From NCBI GenBank assembly GCA_029204225.1, contig CM055112.1, positions 22,328,578 through 22,392,577 on the forward strand: a stretch of DNA of 64,000 bases, in the 5' to 3' direction. Under the pieces are notes generated by a model. It searched no databases and was not told the origin of the DNA. It saw nothing but the letters and a program-made list of their open reading frames with translations. The DNA is from Diphasiastrum complanatum. Its lineage: Eukaryota; Streptophyta; Lycopodiopsida; Lycopodiales; Lycopodiaceae. The translations under genes were made by a program, and so were the position numbers. The stretch's first letter is position 1, and the number at the start of each line of letters is the position of its first letter. This document shows, piece after piece, positions 56,389 through 64,000 of this stretch.

Positions 56389-56410
56389 CCCTAAACCCTA
56401 AACCCTAAAC
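56389..56410 (+). repeat. Interstitial telomere-like repeat (CCCTAAA)3
   Basis: Three successive CCCTAAA units, the Arabidopsis-type plant telomere repeat, directly follow a CA-rich run (56,370-56,388). Confidence 0.85.
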
Positions 56411-56507
56411 ACAAACGAAGAGAAAAAAAAACTTAGTAGGATGTTAATCAAAACTACCGAATCATACGATTATATCCTATTCCAAAATGTTACCACATGC
56501 TCCCTCC

Positions 56508-56626
56508 CTGCGGCGTTTGGGCTTTCTTGTGGATCTCTTCCAACAAGAAACATTTGAATGACGCCTTTAACGGAAAAAAAACAAGGGCTACACACCTTCC
56601 TAGAATTGGGGGTGTTGGTTACCTTT

Positions 56627-56676
<50 letters not shown>

Positions 56677-56760
56677 ACATGAAACATAACTAATATAAAA
56701 CACATAAATTTAGATCCTACAAATTAGAGTAGCATGAACTAGTAAGCGTGAAACATTGGA
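56508..56760 (+). repeat. Module M, third copy, with CT array and short repeats
   Basis: GCGTTTGGGCTTTCTTGTGG to CTTTAACT (56,513-56,630) is a diverged module M. A CT array follows (56,629-56,673), then CACAACATGAAACATAAC as after the previous array. Confidence 0.85.
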
Positions 56761-56886
56761 TAGACGATTTGGCATCGGAATAGGCATTGATTTAACAAAT
56801 CCCACAGATCCTCATATTTCGAAAGGCATTCCAACCCACTATAAATTTGAATCTGCAACAAAAAACTCTGGATCTATAGTACCCTC

Positions 56887-57154
56887 AGTTAGAATTAAAG
56901 TTAGAATCACTGTGTTACTGTACTGTGGGTCCTATTAGTGGATAAGGATCAGTTGGCCTCGCCACGAGGCAAGTCGATTGGACACGCGTCCCGCCAACGG
57001 CAACCTGGGTCATGCATGGGTTGCCTGAGTGAACAACTATATGTACAGTGTAATTTCATTTTGAGAAATATAGTTGCTATGTGAGCTTGCTGAGGAGAGT
57101 GATTTTCTGTCTGTGTTACTGGATCTGTGTTCCTGTGCAAAGCAAATTCTAAGT
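56887..57154 (+). repeat. 5' LTR of copia F
   Basis: 268 bases, starting AGTTAGAATTAAAG and ending GCAAATTCTAAGT, directly followed by the PBS. Confidence 0.9.
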
Positions 57155-57166
57155 TGGTATCAGAGC
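57155..57166 (+). other. Primer-binding site of copia F
   Basis: TGGTATCAGAGC, complementary to the 3' end of initiator tRNA-Met, immediately after the 5' LTR. Confidence 0.9.
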
Positions 57167-57499
57167 CGTACAGGGAGTGTACACAGTACAGTGTCGCCGT
57201 TGAAGAGAGCTTCGGGAGAACTGTCTTCTTAGAGTTCGAGGTTTTACGGCGGGTTGAAGACAGAAAGAGAAGCACTGGTGCACGGTTTCTAATTTATAGA
57301 GGCTTGCTAAGCTCAGCAGAGAGATTATTAGCCTGTGCATAGCATCAGACAGGGAAAAATTTGGTGAAAAGTTGACAATTTCGAAGCCAGTTGAAAATTG
57401 AAACCGGACTTGGGGTTACGATTTTTATACATAATTAGTGATTTCTTCGCTGTTTGTGCACCGTTTTGGATGCCATAAGGACAGGAAGGAAGCTAATCA

Positions 57500-58080
57500 C
57501 ACTGTCAATCAGCCATGATTTATGCGGGCCCATGAGGACCATGTCCTTAGGAAAAGCCTTCTATTTCATGACCTTTATTGATGATATGTCACGTAAGACG
57601 TGGATCTACTCTTGAAGAAGAAATCAGATGCTTTTGATAACTTCAAGAACTTCAAAAACTTGGTCGAAAATCAGACAGGTAAGATCAGATAGTGGAGGTG
57701 AGTATAAGTCTAATGACTTCAATGATCTTTGTGATCAATGTGGGATTAAGAGACAATTTACGCAAGCTCATACTCCTACTCTCAATGGTGTAGATGAGTG
57801 CAAAAATCGTACGATTGTGGAAAGTGCCAGATCTATGCTAGTTGAAATGAAATTACCAAAAGATTTTTGGTCAGAAGCATGTAGCACGGCAGTCTATCTT
57901 CAAAATAGAAGTCCTACCATTGCCATACCAAAAATAACACCTGAGGAAGCATTCACAAAGAAGAAGCCAAAGGTGAACCACTTGTGAATCTTTGGATGTA
58001 AGGCCTTTGTACATATTCCTAAGGAAGAAAGACGTAAACTTGATGTAAAAGCTATCAAGTGCATATTCCTAGGATATGAT
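57500..58080 (+). pseudogene. Copia F integrase, N-terminal part deleted
   Basis: The leader (57,167-57,500) joins directly to integrase at about 57,520 (GPMRTMSLGKAFYFMTFIDD). A stop follows at 57,613. Frame 57,628-57,987 has QVRSDSGGEYKSNDFNDLC with the second catalytic Asp, and HTPTLNGVDECKNRT with the Glu (the family has NGVAERKNR). KDFWSEACSTAVYLQNRSP continues. A TGA at 57,985-57,987 stands where Arg or Trp is expected, before IFGCKAFVHIP. The zinc finger, protease and gag are absent. Confidence 0.85.
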
Positions 58081-58086
58081 GATCAC

Positions 58087-59382
58087 GTGAAGGGCTATAG
58101 ATGTTTTGATCCAGTCGAAAACAAAATCCATATAAGCCGAGATGTTATCTTTGATGAATCCAAGATGTATGAAGACGAAGATGCTGAGAAGATAGACACA
58201 TCCAGTAGGAAAAATGGAATAGTGAGGATACCACCTGATGATGATCCATTCATTGACCTTCCGAGTGATGAACATGAGGATACATCTCAAGATACTACTA
58301 CTCAACCTCAAGAAATAGGTTGGAGAGGTAGGGACAAACCTTTTGGTGCAAGAAGGATTGAAATTGCAGGTGACAAATGCAAGGAGAAGGATGTACCGTG
58401 GGATACATTTTCACCAGGAAGCCGATCACCTGACAGAAAGCTCCCTAAGTGGTTTGAGAGATTGATGGAGAGCCGCGACATAGATGACTTTCCAGGATCA
58501 TCTAACCAGGGAGAGCTACGAAGATCAACAAGAGAGAAGATACTACCTGAAAGGTATGAAGCAAATTATGCTCTCTTATCTAGCATTATTCAAAGCAAAG
58601 AACCTTCGACTTATAGTGAAGCGAAGGATGATGATATTTGGATCAAGTCCATGGGAGAGGAGATGGAGTCAATTGCTAAGCATAGCACATGGGACTTAGT
58701 AGAACCACCAGTTGGCAAGAAACCCATTGGTTGCAAATGGGTATATAGAACCAAGTACCATGCAGATGGAAGCGTAGCAAAGCACAAAGCAAGATTGGTA
58801 ATCAAAGGGTACGCACAAAATAAAGGCATTGACTATGAGGAGACCTTTGCGCCGGTGTGTGACTGGAATACTCTACGTCTACTTATTGCTTTAGCTTCAC
58901 ATTTCGGTTGGCCTTTGCATCAGATGGATGTGAAATCTGCTTTTTTAAATGGTGAGTTAGAAGAAGAAGTGTTCATGGATCAACCTGAAGGCTTTGTAAC
59001 GAAAGGACAAGAAAATAAAGTATATCGCTTGAAGAAAACGTTTTATGGTCTTAAACAAGCACCACGTGCATGGTATAGCAGGATTGATGCCTACTTTCGT
59101 TCAAAGGGAATGGTGAGAACACATTCTGATTCAAATCTATATGTCTTATGCTTTGATGGTATGGTTGCTTTGATTGCTCTTTATGTTGATGACTTGATTA
59201 TTATGGGAAATAATCAAGAGATGATAGACATGATCAAGAAAGACCTCATGGAACAATTTGAGATGACGGATCTCAACCTGATGCATTACTGCCTTGGAGT
59301 AGAAGTGTGGCAAAAAGGACATGAAGTGGGTTTAACACAGGTGAAGTATGTCAAAGAGTTACTACACAGGTTTAGGTTGTAG
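58087..59382 (+). CDS. Copia F integrase tail and reverse transcriptase
   Basis: This 431-codon open frame is the best pol in the window. The first 20 residues (GYRCFDPVENKIHISRDVIF) are the end of the integrase region, and the upstream part reads into it (LGYDDHVKGYRC) without an obvious natural start. Residues 200-430 are the RT: KWVYRTKYHADGSVAKHKAR at about 217-236, QMDVKSAFLNGELEEEVFM at 279-297, YGLKQAPRAWY at 320-330 and the catalytic YVDDL at 366-370. The core looks complete. It ends at a TAG (59,380-59,382) inside pol, where the RNase H frame would continue with DCKPVNTPI. Read-through or a single reversion-type change separates it from the rest. Confidence 0.85.
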   Translation: MKGYRCFDPVENKIHISRDVIFDESKMYEDEDAEKIDTSSRKNGIVRIPPDDDPFIDLPSDEHEDTSQDTTTQPQEIGWRGRDKPFGARRIEIAGDKCKEKDVPWDTFSPGSRSPDRKLPKWFERLMESRDIDDFPGSSNQGELRRSTREKILPERYEANYALLSSIIQSKEPSTYSEAKDDDIWIKSMGEEMESIAKHSTWDLVEPPVGKKPIGCKWVYRTKYHADGSVAKHKARLVIKGYAQNKGIDYEETFAPVCDWNTLRLLIALASHFGWPLHQMDVKSAFLNGELEEEVFMDQPEGFVTKGQENKVYRLKKTFYGLKQAPRAWYSRIDAYFRSKGMVRTHSDSNLYVLCFDGMVALIALYVDDLIIMGNNQEMIDMIKKDLMEQFEMTDLNLMHYCLGVEVWQKGHEVGLTQVKYVKELLHRFRL

Positions 59383-60132
59383 GATTGCAAACCAGTAAAC
59401 ACTCCTATTGAACCAGGTAAAAAGCTTTCTAAGCTTGATAAATCACAGTCATTTGATGCTACGCTATATGGACAGTTAGTAGGGAGCTTGATTTACCTTA
59501 CCACAACTAGACCAGATATATGCTATGTTGTTGGCATTGTAAGTCAGTTTATGGCAGCACCTACGGAAACACATTGGAAAGTAGCTAAACGCATTTTTCG
59601 TTATGTGAAAGGTACTTCAGAGTATGGCTTGATTTACAGGAAGCATGATGGTTTACCTGAGTTGTGTGGCTATGTGGATGCGGACTGGGGAGGTGACTAT
59701 GATGATCGTAGATCCACCACAGGATATATATTCCAGTTTTGTGGTAATTGCTTTTCCTGGTCTAGTAAAAAGCAAAGTACAATTGTTCTTTCCACCACAG
59801 AAGCAGAGTATAAGGCAATGTGTAGTGTTGCACAAGAAGCTATATGGTTGAGACAAATCTTGGAAGAAATTGGCATGAAGCAGAAAAATCCCACGACTTT
59901 ACATAGCGACAGTCAGAGTGGCATTCAGCTAGCAAAGAATCCAGTGTTCCATGCGAGAACTAAACACATTGAGATTCAATATCACTTCATACGTGAGAGG
60001 CTGCTGAGTCGTGAAATTCATGTTGTTCATTGTAGCACAGAAGAACAACTAGCTGATATTTTCACTAAGCCACTCACTGGAGAAAAGTTTGATAAGTTTA
60101 GAAAAAAACTTTCTGTATTTAAAGTTTGTTGA
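59383..60132 (+). CDS. Copia F RNase H
   Basis: The coding sequence continues in the frame of the RT after the TAG. The Met-initiated part is 59,488-60,132 (214 residues), starting inside the SLIYLTTTRPDICYVVGIVS block. Copia RNase H catalytic blocks are intact: YVDADWGGDYDDRRSTTGY, LSTTEAEYKAM, HSDSQSGIQLAKNPVFHART and IQYHFIRE. The final EEQLADIFTKPLTGEKF is the usual end. The TGA lies 54 bases before the 3' LTR. The orphan fragment at 9,740-10,136 is a close relative. Confidence 0.85.
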   Translation, partial: DCKPVNTPIEPGKKLSKLDKSQSFDATLYGQLVGSLIYLTTTRPDICYVVGIVSQFMAAPTETHWKVAKRIFRYVKGTSEYGLIYRKHDGLPELCGYVDADWGGDYDDRRSTTGYIFQFCGNCFSWSSKKQSTIVLSTTEAEYKAMCSVAQEAIWLRQILEEIGMKQKNPTTLHSDSQSGIQLAKNPVFHARTKHIEIQYHFIRERLLSREIHVVHCSTEEQLADIFTKPLTGEKFDKFRKKLSVFKVC

Positions 60133-60185
60133 CTTTAAAGCTATGTATATGACTGTATAAAAAGTGACTCTACTTTACGGGAGAG

Positions 60186-60461
60186 AGTTAGAATTAAAGT
60201 TAGAATCACTGTGTTATTGTACTGTGGGTCCTATCAGTGGATAAGGATCAGTTGGCCTCGCCAGGAGGCAAGTCGACGGGACACGCGTCCCGCCAACGGC
60301 AACCTGGGTCATGCATGGGTTGCCTGAGTGAACAACTATATGTACGGTGTAATTTCATTTTGAGAAATATAGTTGCTATGTGAGCTTGCTGAGGAGAGTG
60401 ATTTTTTGTCTGTGTTAATGTGTAGCATGATTTGTGTTCCTGTGCAAAGCAAATTCTAAGT
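60186..60461 (+). repeat. 3' LTR of copia F
   Basis: 276 bases, nearly identical to the 5' LTR apart from an 8-base difference near 60,415-60,435. Preceded by GGGAGAG and followed by the target duplication CCCTC. Confidence 0.9.
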
Positions 60462-60466
60462 CCCTC

Positions 60467-60699
60467 ATCATCTCTCACATAAATCTATAGAACCCTAATA
60501 GAAAATAAGCCATCAAAATAGTCTTCGGAATAGCAAATTCTGCATATCCGCCTATTCCAACGGCCTTTCCGACTCTTTGTTACCTTAAAAAACTTGTGTG
60601 GATCCGTCGACTCCTTTGCCTCAAAATAAATCTGCATACAAAACGTAAAGTCAATAAAACCAAACTACAATCACATTGAGATGGAGACTATGATGTAAG
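60467..60699. other. No gene
   Basis: Flank of the copia F insertion. Nothing recognised. Confidence 0.5.
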
Positions 60700-60706
60700 A
60701 GAAAGA

Positions 60707-60792
<86 letters not shown>
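60700..60792. repeat. GA microsatellite
   Basis: About 45 GA units with minor interruptions at the left. AGCAA-rich low-complexity DNA follows (60,876-60,950). Confidence 0.97.
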
Positions 60793-60794
<2 letters not shown>

Positions 60795-60949
60795 ACCTTA
60801 CATCCAATAATCAAAAAATCTCCATCCTCCACTTTTTCTTTTTTTTTGAGCTCACCACATTTGATTTTACACGGAGTAAGCAAAGAGAAAAAGCAAGAAG
60901 AACAAGCAAAGTGCAAGAGGAAAAAGCAAAGAGCAATAGCAAGAGGAGC

Positions 60950-61765
60950 ATTCAAATGTGGGGAGGATAAGGAGAGTGAGGAGGATAAAGAGGGTGAGAA
61001 AGAATCAACAAACAAGGGAGAAGACAAAGGTGGCAGGTACGTCCCTTGATACCATCACCCACTCCTCTTCCCTTTTCAAAAATGCCATCACAATGGTCAT
61101 TCTTTTCGAAATTTGCAAGAATCTGTCTAACCCTCGGTATACCCCTCAAGTTAGCTTCAATATTCCAAGGTCTGTTCCGAGGCCCTGACTAAATTAGATT
61201 AAGTATTCTGTGGTCTATTCTGAGGTGTATTCCGAGGCCTTCACTAAATGCCAAAATCAACTCAAAATTGTTGCATTCTAAAATCACACAATTTTCAAAG
61301 ATTGTTGTTCGTATTCCCAAGCCTTGTCAAAGAATATATAGTGCACTGGACAACACAAATTTTTATGTGCTAAATTGTACTCATCTGGTTAAAAGATGTC
61401 ATAAGTGTCCAAGCATTGACGTAATTGGCATCCAACTACAATTCTTGGGCATCCAACTATCCAAAATTTTGAAATTTGTCTTTTTCAAAAATAGTGATTT
61501 TGCGAAATAGTAATTTTCCAAGGGATCCAATTACATATGTCCCTATTATATATGAGCGTAACACTATTTTTCTATTGTGAGATATCATGCCATACTTTGC
61601 CAATGACACATGGTGACTAGATGATAACATGTGACCTTAGTGTAGAAGGAATCTCTAACAATTTGGATGTTTAGGGATTTTGATCAATATCACCTTAACC
61701 TTGAACCCCTCAATTGGATGCATAGGTAGAATGTTATGCAAAACTTAGTTTTCATTAGTTTAGGA
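60950..61765. other. No gene supported
   Basis: Several short ORFs, none recognisable. Near 61,140-61,250 a loose repeat of TCCGAGGCC..(G)ACTAAAT occurs twice. Confidence 0.5.
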
Positions 61766-61770
61766 GAACT

Positions 61771-61877
61771 GAAGAGTGAGGCCAATCATGTAATAATGCA
61801 CATAGACATGGATCGCATATCTAGGCAAAATCCGGTCCATGCCTATCTACATCATTACATGGCTAGCCTCACTCTTC
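61771..61877. other. Long imperfect hairpin (45-base arms, 17-base loop)
   Basis: Arms at 61,771-61,815 and 61,833-61,877 pair at 37 of 45 positions. Seven of the eight mismatches are transitions. The loop is 61,816-61,832. Size and shape resemble a plant microRNA precursor or an inverted-repeat transposon remnant. No coding function. Confidence 0.6.
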
Positions 61878-61954
61878 ACAAGATCGTAGTTGGTCTTGTC
61901 ATAAACAATGAGCATGGATCACAAGATTGCAGTTGGCCTTGTTACAAGTAATGA
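61876..61954 (+). repeat. 44-base tandem repeat, two imperfect copies
   Basis: CACAAGATCGTAGTTGG then TCTTGTCATAAACAATGAG is followed by CACAAGATTGCAGTTGG then CCTTGTTACAAGTAATGAG. It adjoins the right arm of the hairpin. Confidence 0.75.
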
Positions 61955-62139
61955 GTAGAGATTTAGTTAGACCTATCTTAAATTTATACATCATCGAGAT
62001 GCTTGGAACCGCGAGCGCCATAGATCACAATCATATTTATGACAAAGTTCTAACATACAACTAATTATAAGCTAGGGTTGAACAATATTGTTTGTCACAA
62101 AATTTGGTCTAAATAATTGTCAACCATCAAGGTGCACTG

Positions 62140-64000
62140 ATGCAAATGACGAGTTCATGTGTCATTCACAGTGCATGATCACGAGGGGGACATGGATGAC
62201 ATGACGGATGCATTCTTCATGAACCCATCCGAGGCCACATTGACAAGAGAAGAACAGATGATGCGTGTCTTGGCATCCACTCCTTTGTATAAGGGTGGAC
62301 AAATGTCAAAGTTGCGAGCTTGTTTGTTACCTTTGAACTTGCAAACTAAATACGGGTGATTAGATGTGACCATCACGGAGTTGTTTGGCTAAGCTTGTGA
62401 GCTTCTTGTGTGTTATGAACAAGTTGATCTCATCTCATTTTATTTTTTCATGCGTTGTGAGAAACTATATATAACTAATTACGTAAATATATATTTTGTT
62501 GTAGTTTGCTCAGAAAAATGTTGTCTCCAAATAACAGCATGGCAGATCTCGACAAGAAGCCAAGAAAATGCTATCCGCGGTCGACATGAATTACAAGAGT
62601 ATTCATGCATGTCCCAATGATTGCATCTTATATCGAAATGAGTTTGAGGAGACAAGCACGTACGTGTCCACGTTGTGGGGAACACCGCTACAGGCAAGGT
62701 TTACAAGGAGTGACCATACTTGCCAAGGTGGTAAGACATTTTCCCATCATCATACCCCAGGATACGCCACATGTTGAAGTGTAATTCCATCTGGGAGCTA
62801 ATGACATGGCATTCGAGCAATCGTTCATCGGATAATACTATAAGGATTCCTGCCACTTCCCCAGCATGGAAGCACATGGATGCTACTTGGCATGAGTTTA
62901 GGGATGAGCCTCGCCATTTGCGTTTGGGGTTGGCGATGGATGGCGTGAATCCATTTGGTTTTTCGTCCACATCATGATCCACTTGGTTGGTTGTCCTTAT
63001 ATTTACAGCATCCCCCCTTGGCTAAGTATCAAGAAGGGGCACCTAATGCTCACCCTTCTTATCTTGAGAAAAGTACAAGGCAAAAAATATGGACGTGTAT
63101 ATGGCTCTTTTGATAGATGAGCTAAAGATTCCATGGCAAAGAGTTCAAGTGAGCGATATATTAAGACCACTGAGACAAAGAGATTTTGTGGTAAAGGGGA
63201 TCTAGACATGGAGAATGTTCAGGTGAGATATCCTTGCCATTGGTTCGATTCATGGTATTATATTAAATTTTATGTGCATTCACAAATTTTCTTTCAATTC
63301 GAACATTGGACTCATGATTAATTTGGTTGTTTTGTCTCAAAGTAGGGCTCCAAACTAGTGGCTACAATGCATGTCCCGTTTATTTGCAAGCACGTCACTC
63401 ACAACATCTACGAAAGATGGTTTATGGGGGCCACACTCAATACCTTCCACCCGATCACCCTATGCATGATGGGCTAATTGGTCACGTCCTCATTCCATGC
63501 AGGTACAATACATATTTGGGCCAATTAATGGTATATGTCATTTATTTATTTTATAGTTACTTTGAGACTCTTTATATTTCTTCTAATGAAAATCTGCATT
63601 AAATGTGCGTGCTTGTTTGTTAATATTGTAGCCAAGTAATTGGCCTCAGATTTGGAAATCCAATCAATATCTCGGACGACTCCCTCCTGGCATGAAGAGG
63701 TTATCAATATTTCATGAACTATTGATAAACCATCTTTTGGACTCGATGCAAATATTCACTTGACCGGGTCAAAAGATAAAAAAGACGCACAAGATGACTT
63801 AAAAGAAGTGGAAAAGATGGCCGATTTATAACCACAAACGATGAAGACTCAATTGTCCTACCAAAGGTCCCATGGATCTTCTTGAAGAGAGAAGAGACGA
63901 TTGTAAACATGGCAATAGCCTCATTTCAAACTCCGACAGGACACATGCGATGCCTAAAGGGTGTCTTCAGAAAGGACAACAAGCTAAGTGGACCAAAGTC
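62140..64000 (+). mobile_element. CACTA transposon fragment, copy C, runs off the window
   Basis: From about 62,650 to the window end this is an inverted, nearly identical copy of 8,395-9,739. It also contains the upstream exons of TNP2 missing from copy A. It continues beyond 64,000. No CACTA terminus was seen at its left end. Confidence 0.85.
62159..64000 (+). pseudogene. TNP2 transposase, N-terminal and core exons (copy C)
   Basis: Frame 62,159-62,359 ends TREEQMMRVLASTPLYKGGQ and LNLQTKYG, matching the A..PLYPG..K..L...L.L...YG block of TNP2. A putative intron (about 62,420-62,505, acceptor TTGTTGTAG) precedes MADLDKKPRKMLSAVDMNYK, cited by its core, and then HACPNDCILYRNEFEE at 62,606-62,655. 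This is the zinc-binding block before the core. The next part, CPRCGEHRYRQ in other elements, is frameshifted here. The core follows at 62,771-63,200 (SPAWKHMDATWHEFRDEPR, LGLAMDGVNPFG). Further GT-AG introns are likely at 63,222-63,345 and 63,504-63,632, flanking the YNACPVYLQARHSQH exon. Stops make the copy inactive. Confidence 0.75.

Larger units (their letters stand above)
56887..60461 (+). mobile_element. Complete Ty1/copia insertion F, internally deleted, with 5-bp TSD
   Basis: Both LTRs (56,887-57,154 and 60,186-60,461), PBS (57,155-57,166), a purine tract (GGGAGAG before 60,186) and a 5-base target duplication CCCTC (56,882-56,886 and 60,462-60,466) are present. The LTR ends are AGTTAGAATT and AATTCTAAGT, which are inverted repeats at 9 of 10 positions but are not TG...CA. 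The LTRs differ by an 8-base indel and a handful of substitutions, so insertion is fairly recent. Gag, protease and part of integrase are missing, so it is non-autonomous. Confidence 0.9.

Overview
The window looks like AT-rich nuclear DNA of a land plant. It carries Ty1/copia and Ty3/gypsy LTR retrotransposons with plant-type tRNA-Met primer-binding sites, CACTA (En/Spm) transposons of the TNP2-DUF4218-DUF4216 type, long CT/GA microsatellites and a short run of the plant telomere repeat. I cannot name the species. The one intact non-transposon gene resembles the KP4 killer-toxin family, which I recall as reported in fungi and mosses, so a bryophyte or other non-flowering plant is possible. 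No bacterial-type operons, CRISPR arrays, rRNA operons or tRNA genes were found.

Layout. 1-480: two degenerate tandem units resembling 5S rDNA. 0.9-3.6 kb: decayed copia element. 3.6-6.1 kb: sequence that recurs at 50.8-53.4 kb. 6.6-9.74 kb: CACTA fragment on the minus strand, fused at 9.74 kb to a copia RNase H fragment. 10.1-10.5 kb: a repeat whose inverted copy lies at 27.4-27.85 kb. 12.06-13.7 kb: second CACTA fragment. 13.8-14.93 kb: CT arrays and a truncated KP4-like locus. 15-19.8 kb: low-complexity sequence and unrecognised DNA. 19.8-24.1 kb: copia element with an open gag and a strongly diverged pol. 26.07-26.64 kb: copia RNase H and LTR scrap. 28.4-29.8 kb: a second broken KP4-like locus. 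30.5-31.1 kb: gypsy RT remnant. 32-39.8 kb: nearly full-length but mutated gypsy element with an extra RNase H and accessory ORFs after integrase. 40.8-45.2 kb: two copia pieces on the minus strand. 45.3-46.0 kb: TNP2-like fragment. 46.97-48.8 kb: the intact KP4-like locus. 49.6-54.3 kb: a gypsy element split by the duplicated copia segment. 54.3-56.7 kb: leader repeats, palindromes and CT modules. 56.89-60.46 kb: a complete young copia insertion with both LTRs and a 5-bp target duplication. 60.5-62.1 kb: GA array and a hairpin. 62.14-64.0 kb: third CACTA fragment, the best TNP2 copy, running off the window.

The only candidate host function is the secreted cysteine-rich KP4-like protein at 47,381-47,761. 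It has a TATA box, signal peptide and polyadenylation signal. Two further copies of its promoter and 5' coding region lie inverted at about 14 kb and 29 kb, both with the gene body deleted, and all three carry a CT/GA array at the corresponding 3' flank. The rest is nested, mostly dead transposable elements, useful chiefly for reconstructing the rearrangements that duplicated and broke the KP4-like locus. All calls come from reading the sequence; no alignments or database searches were run.
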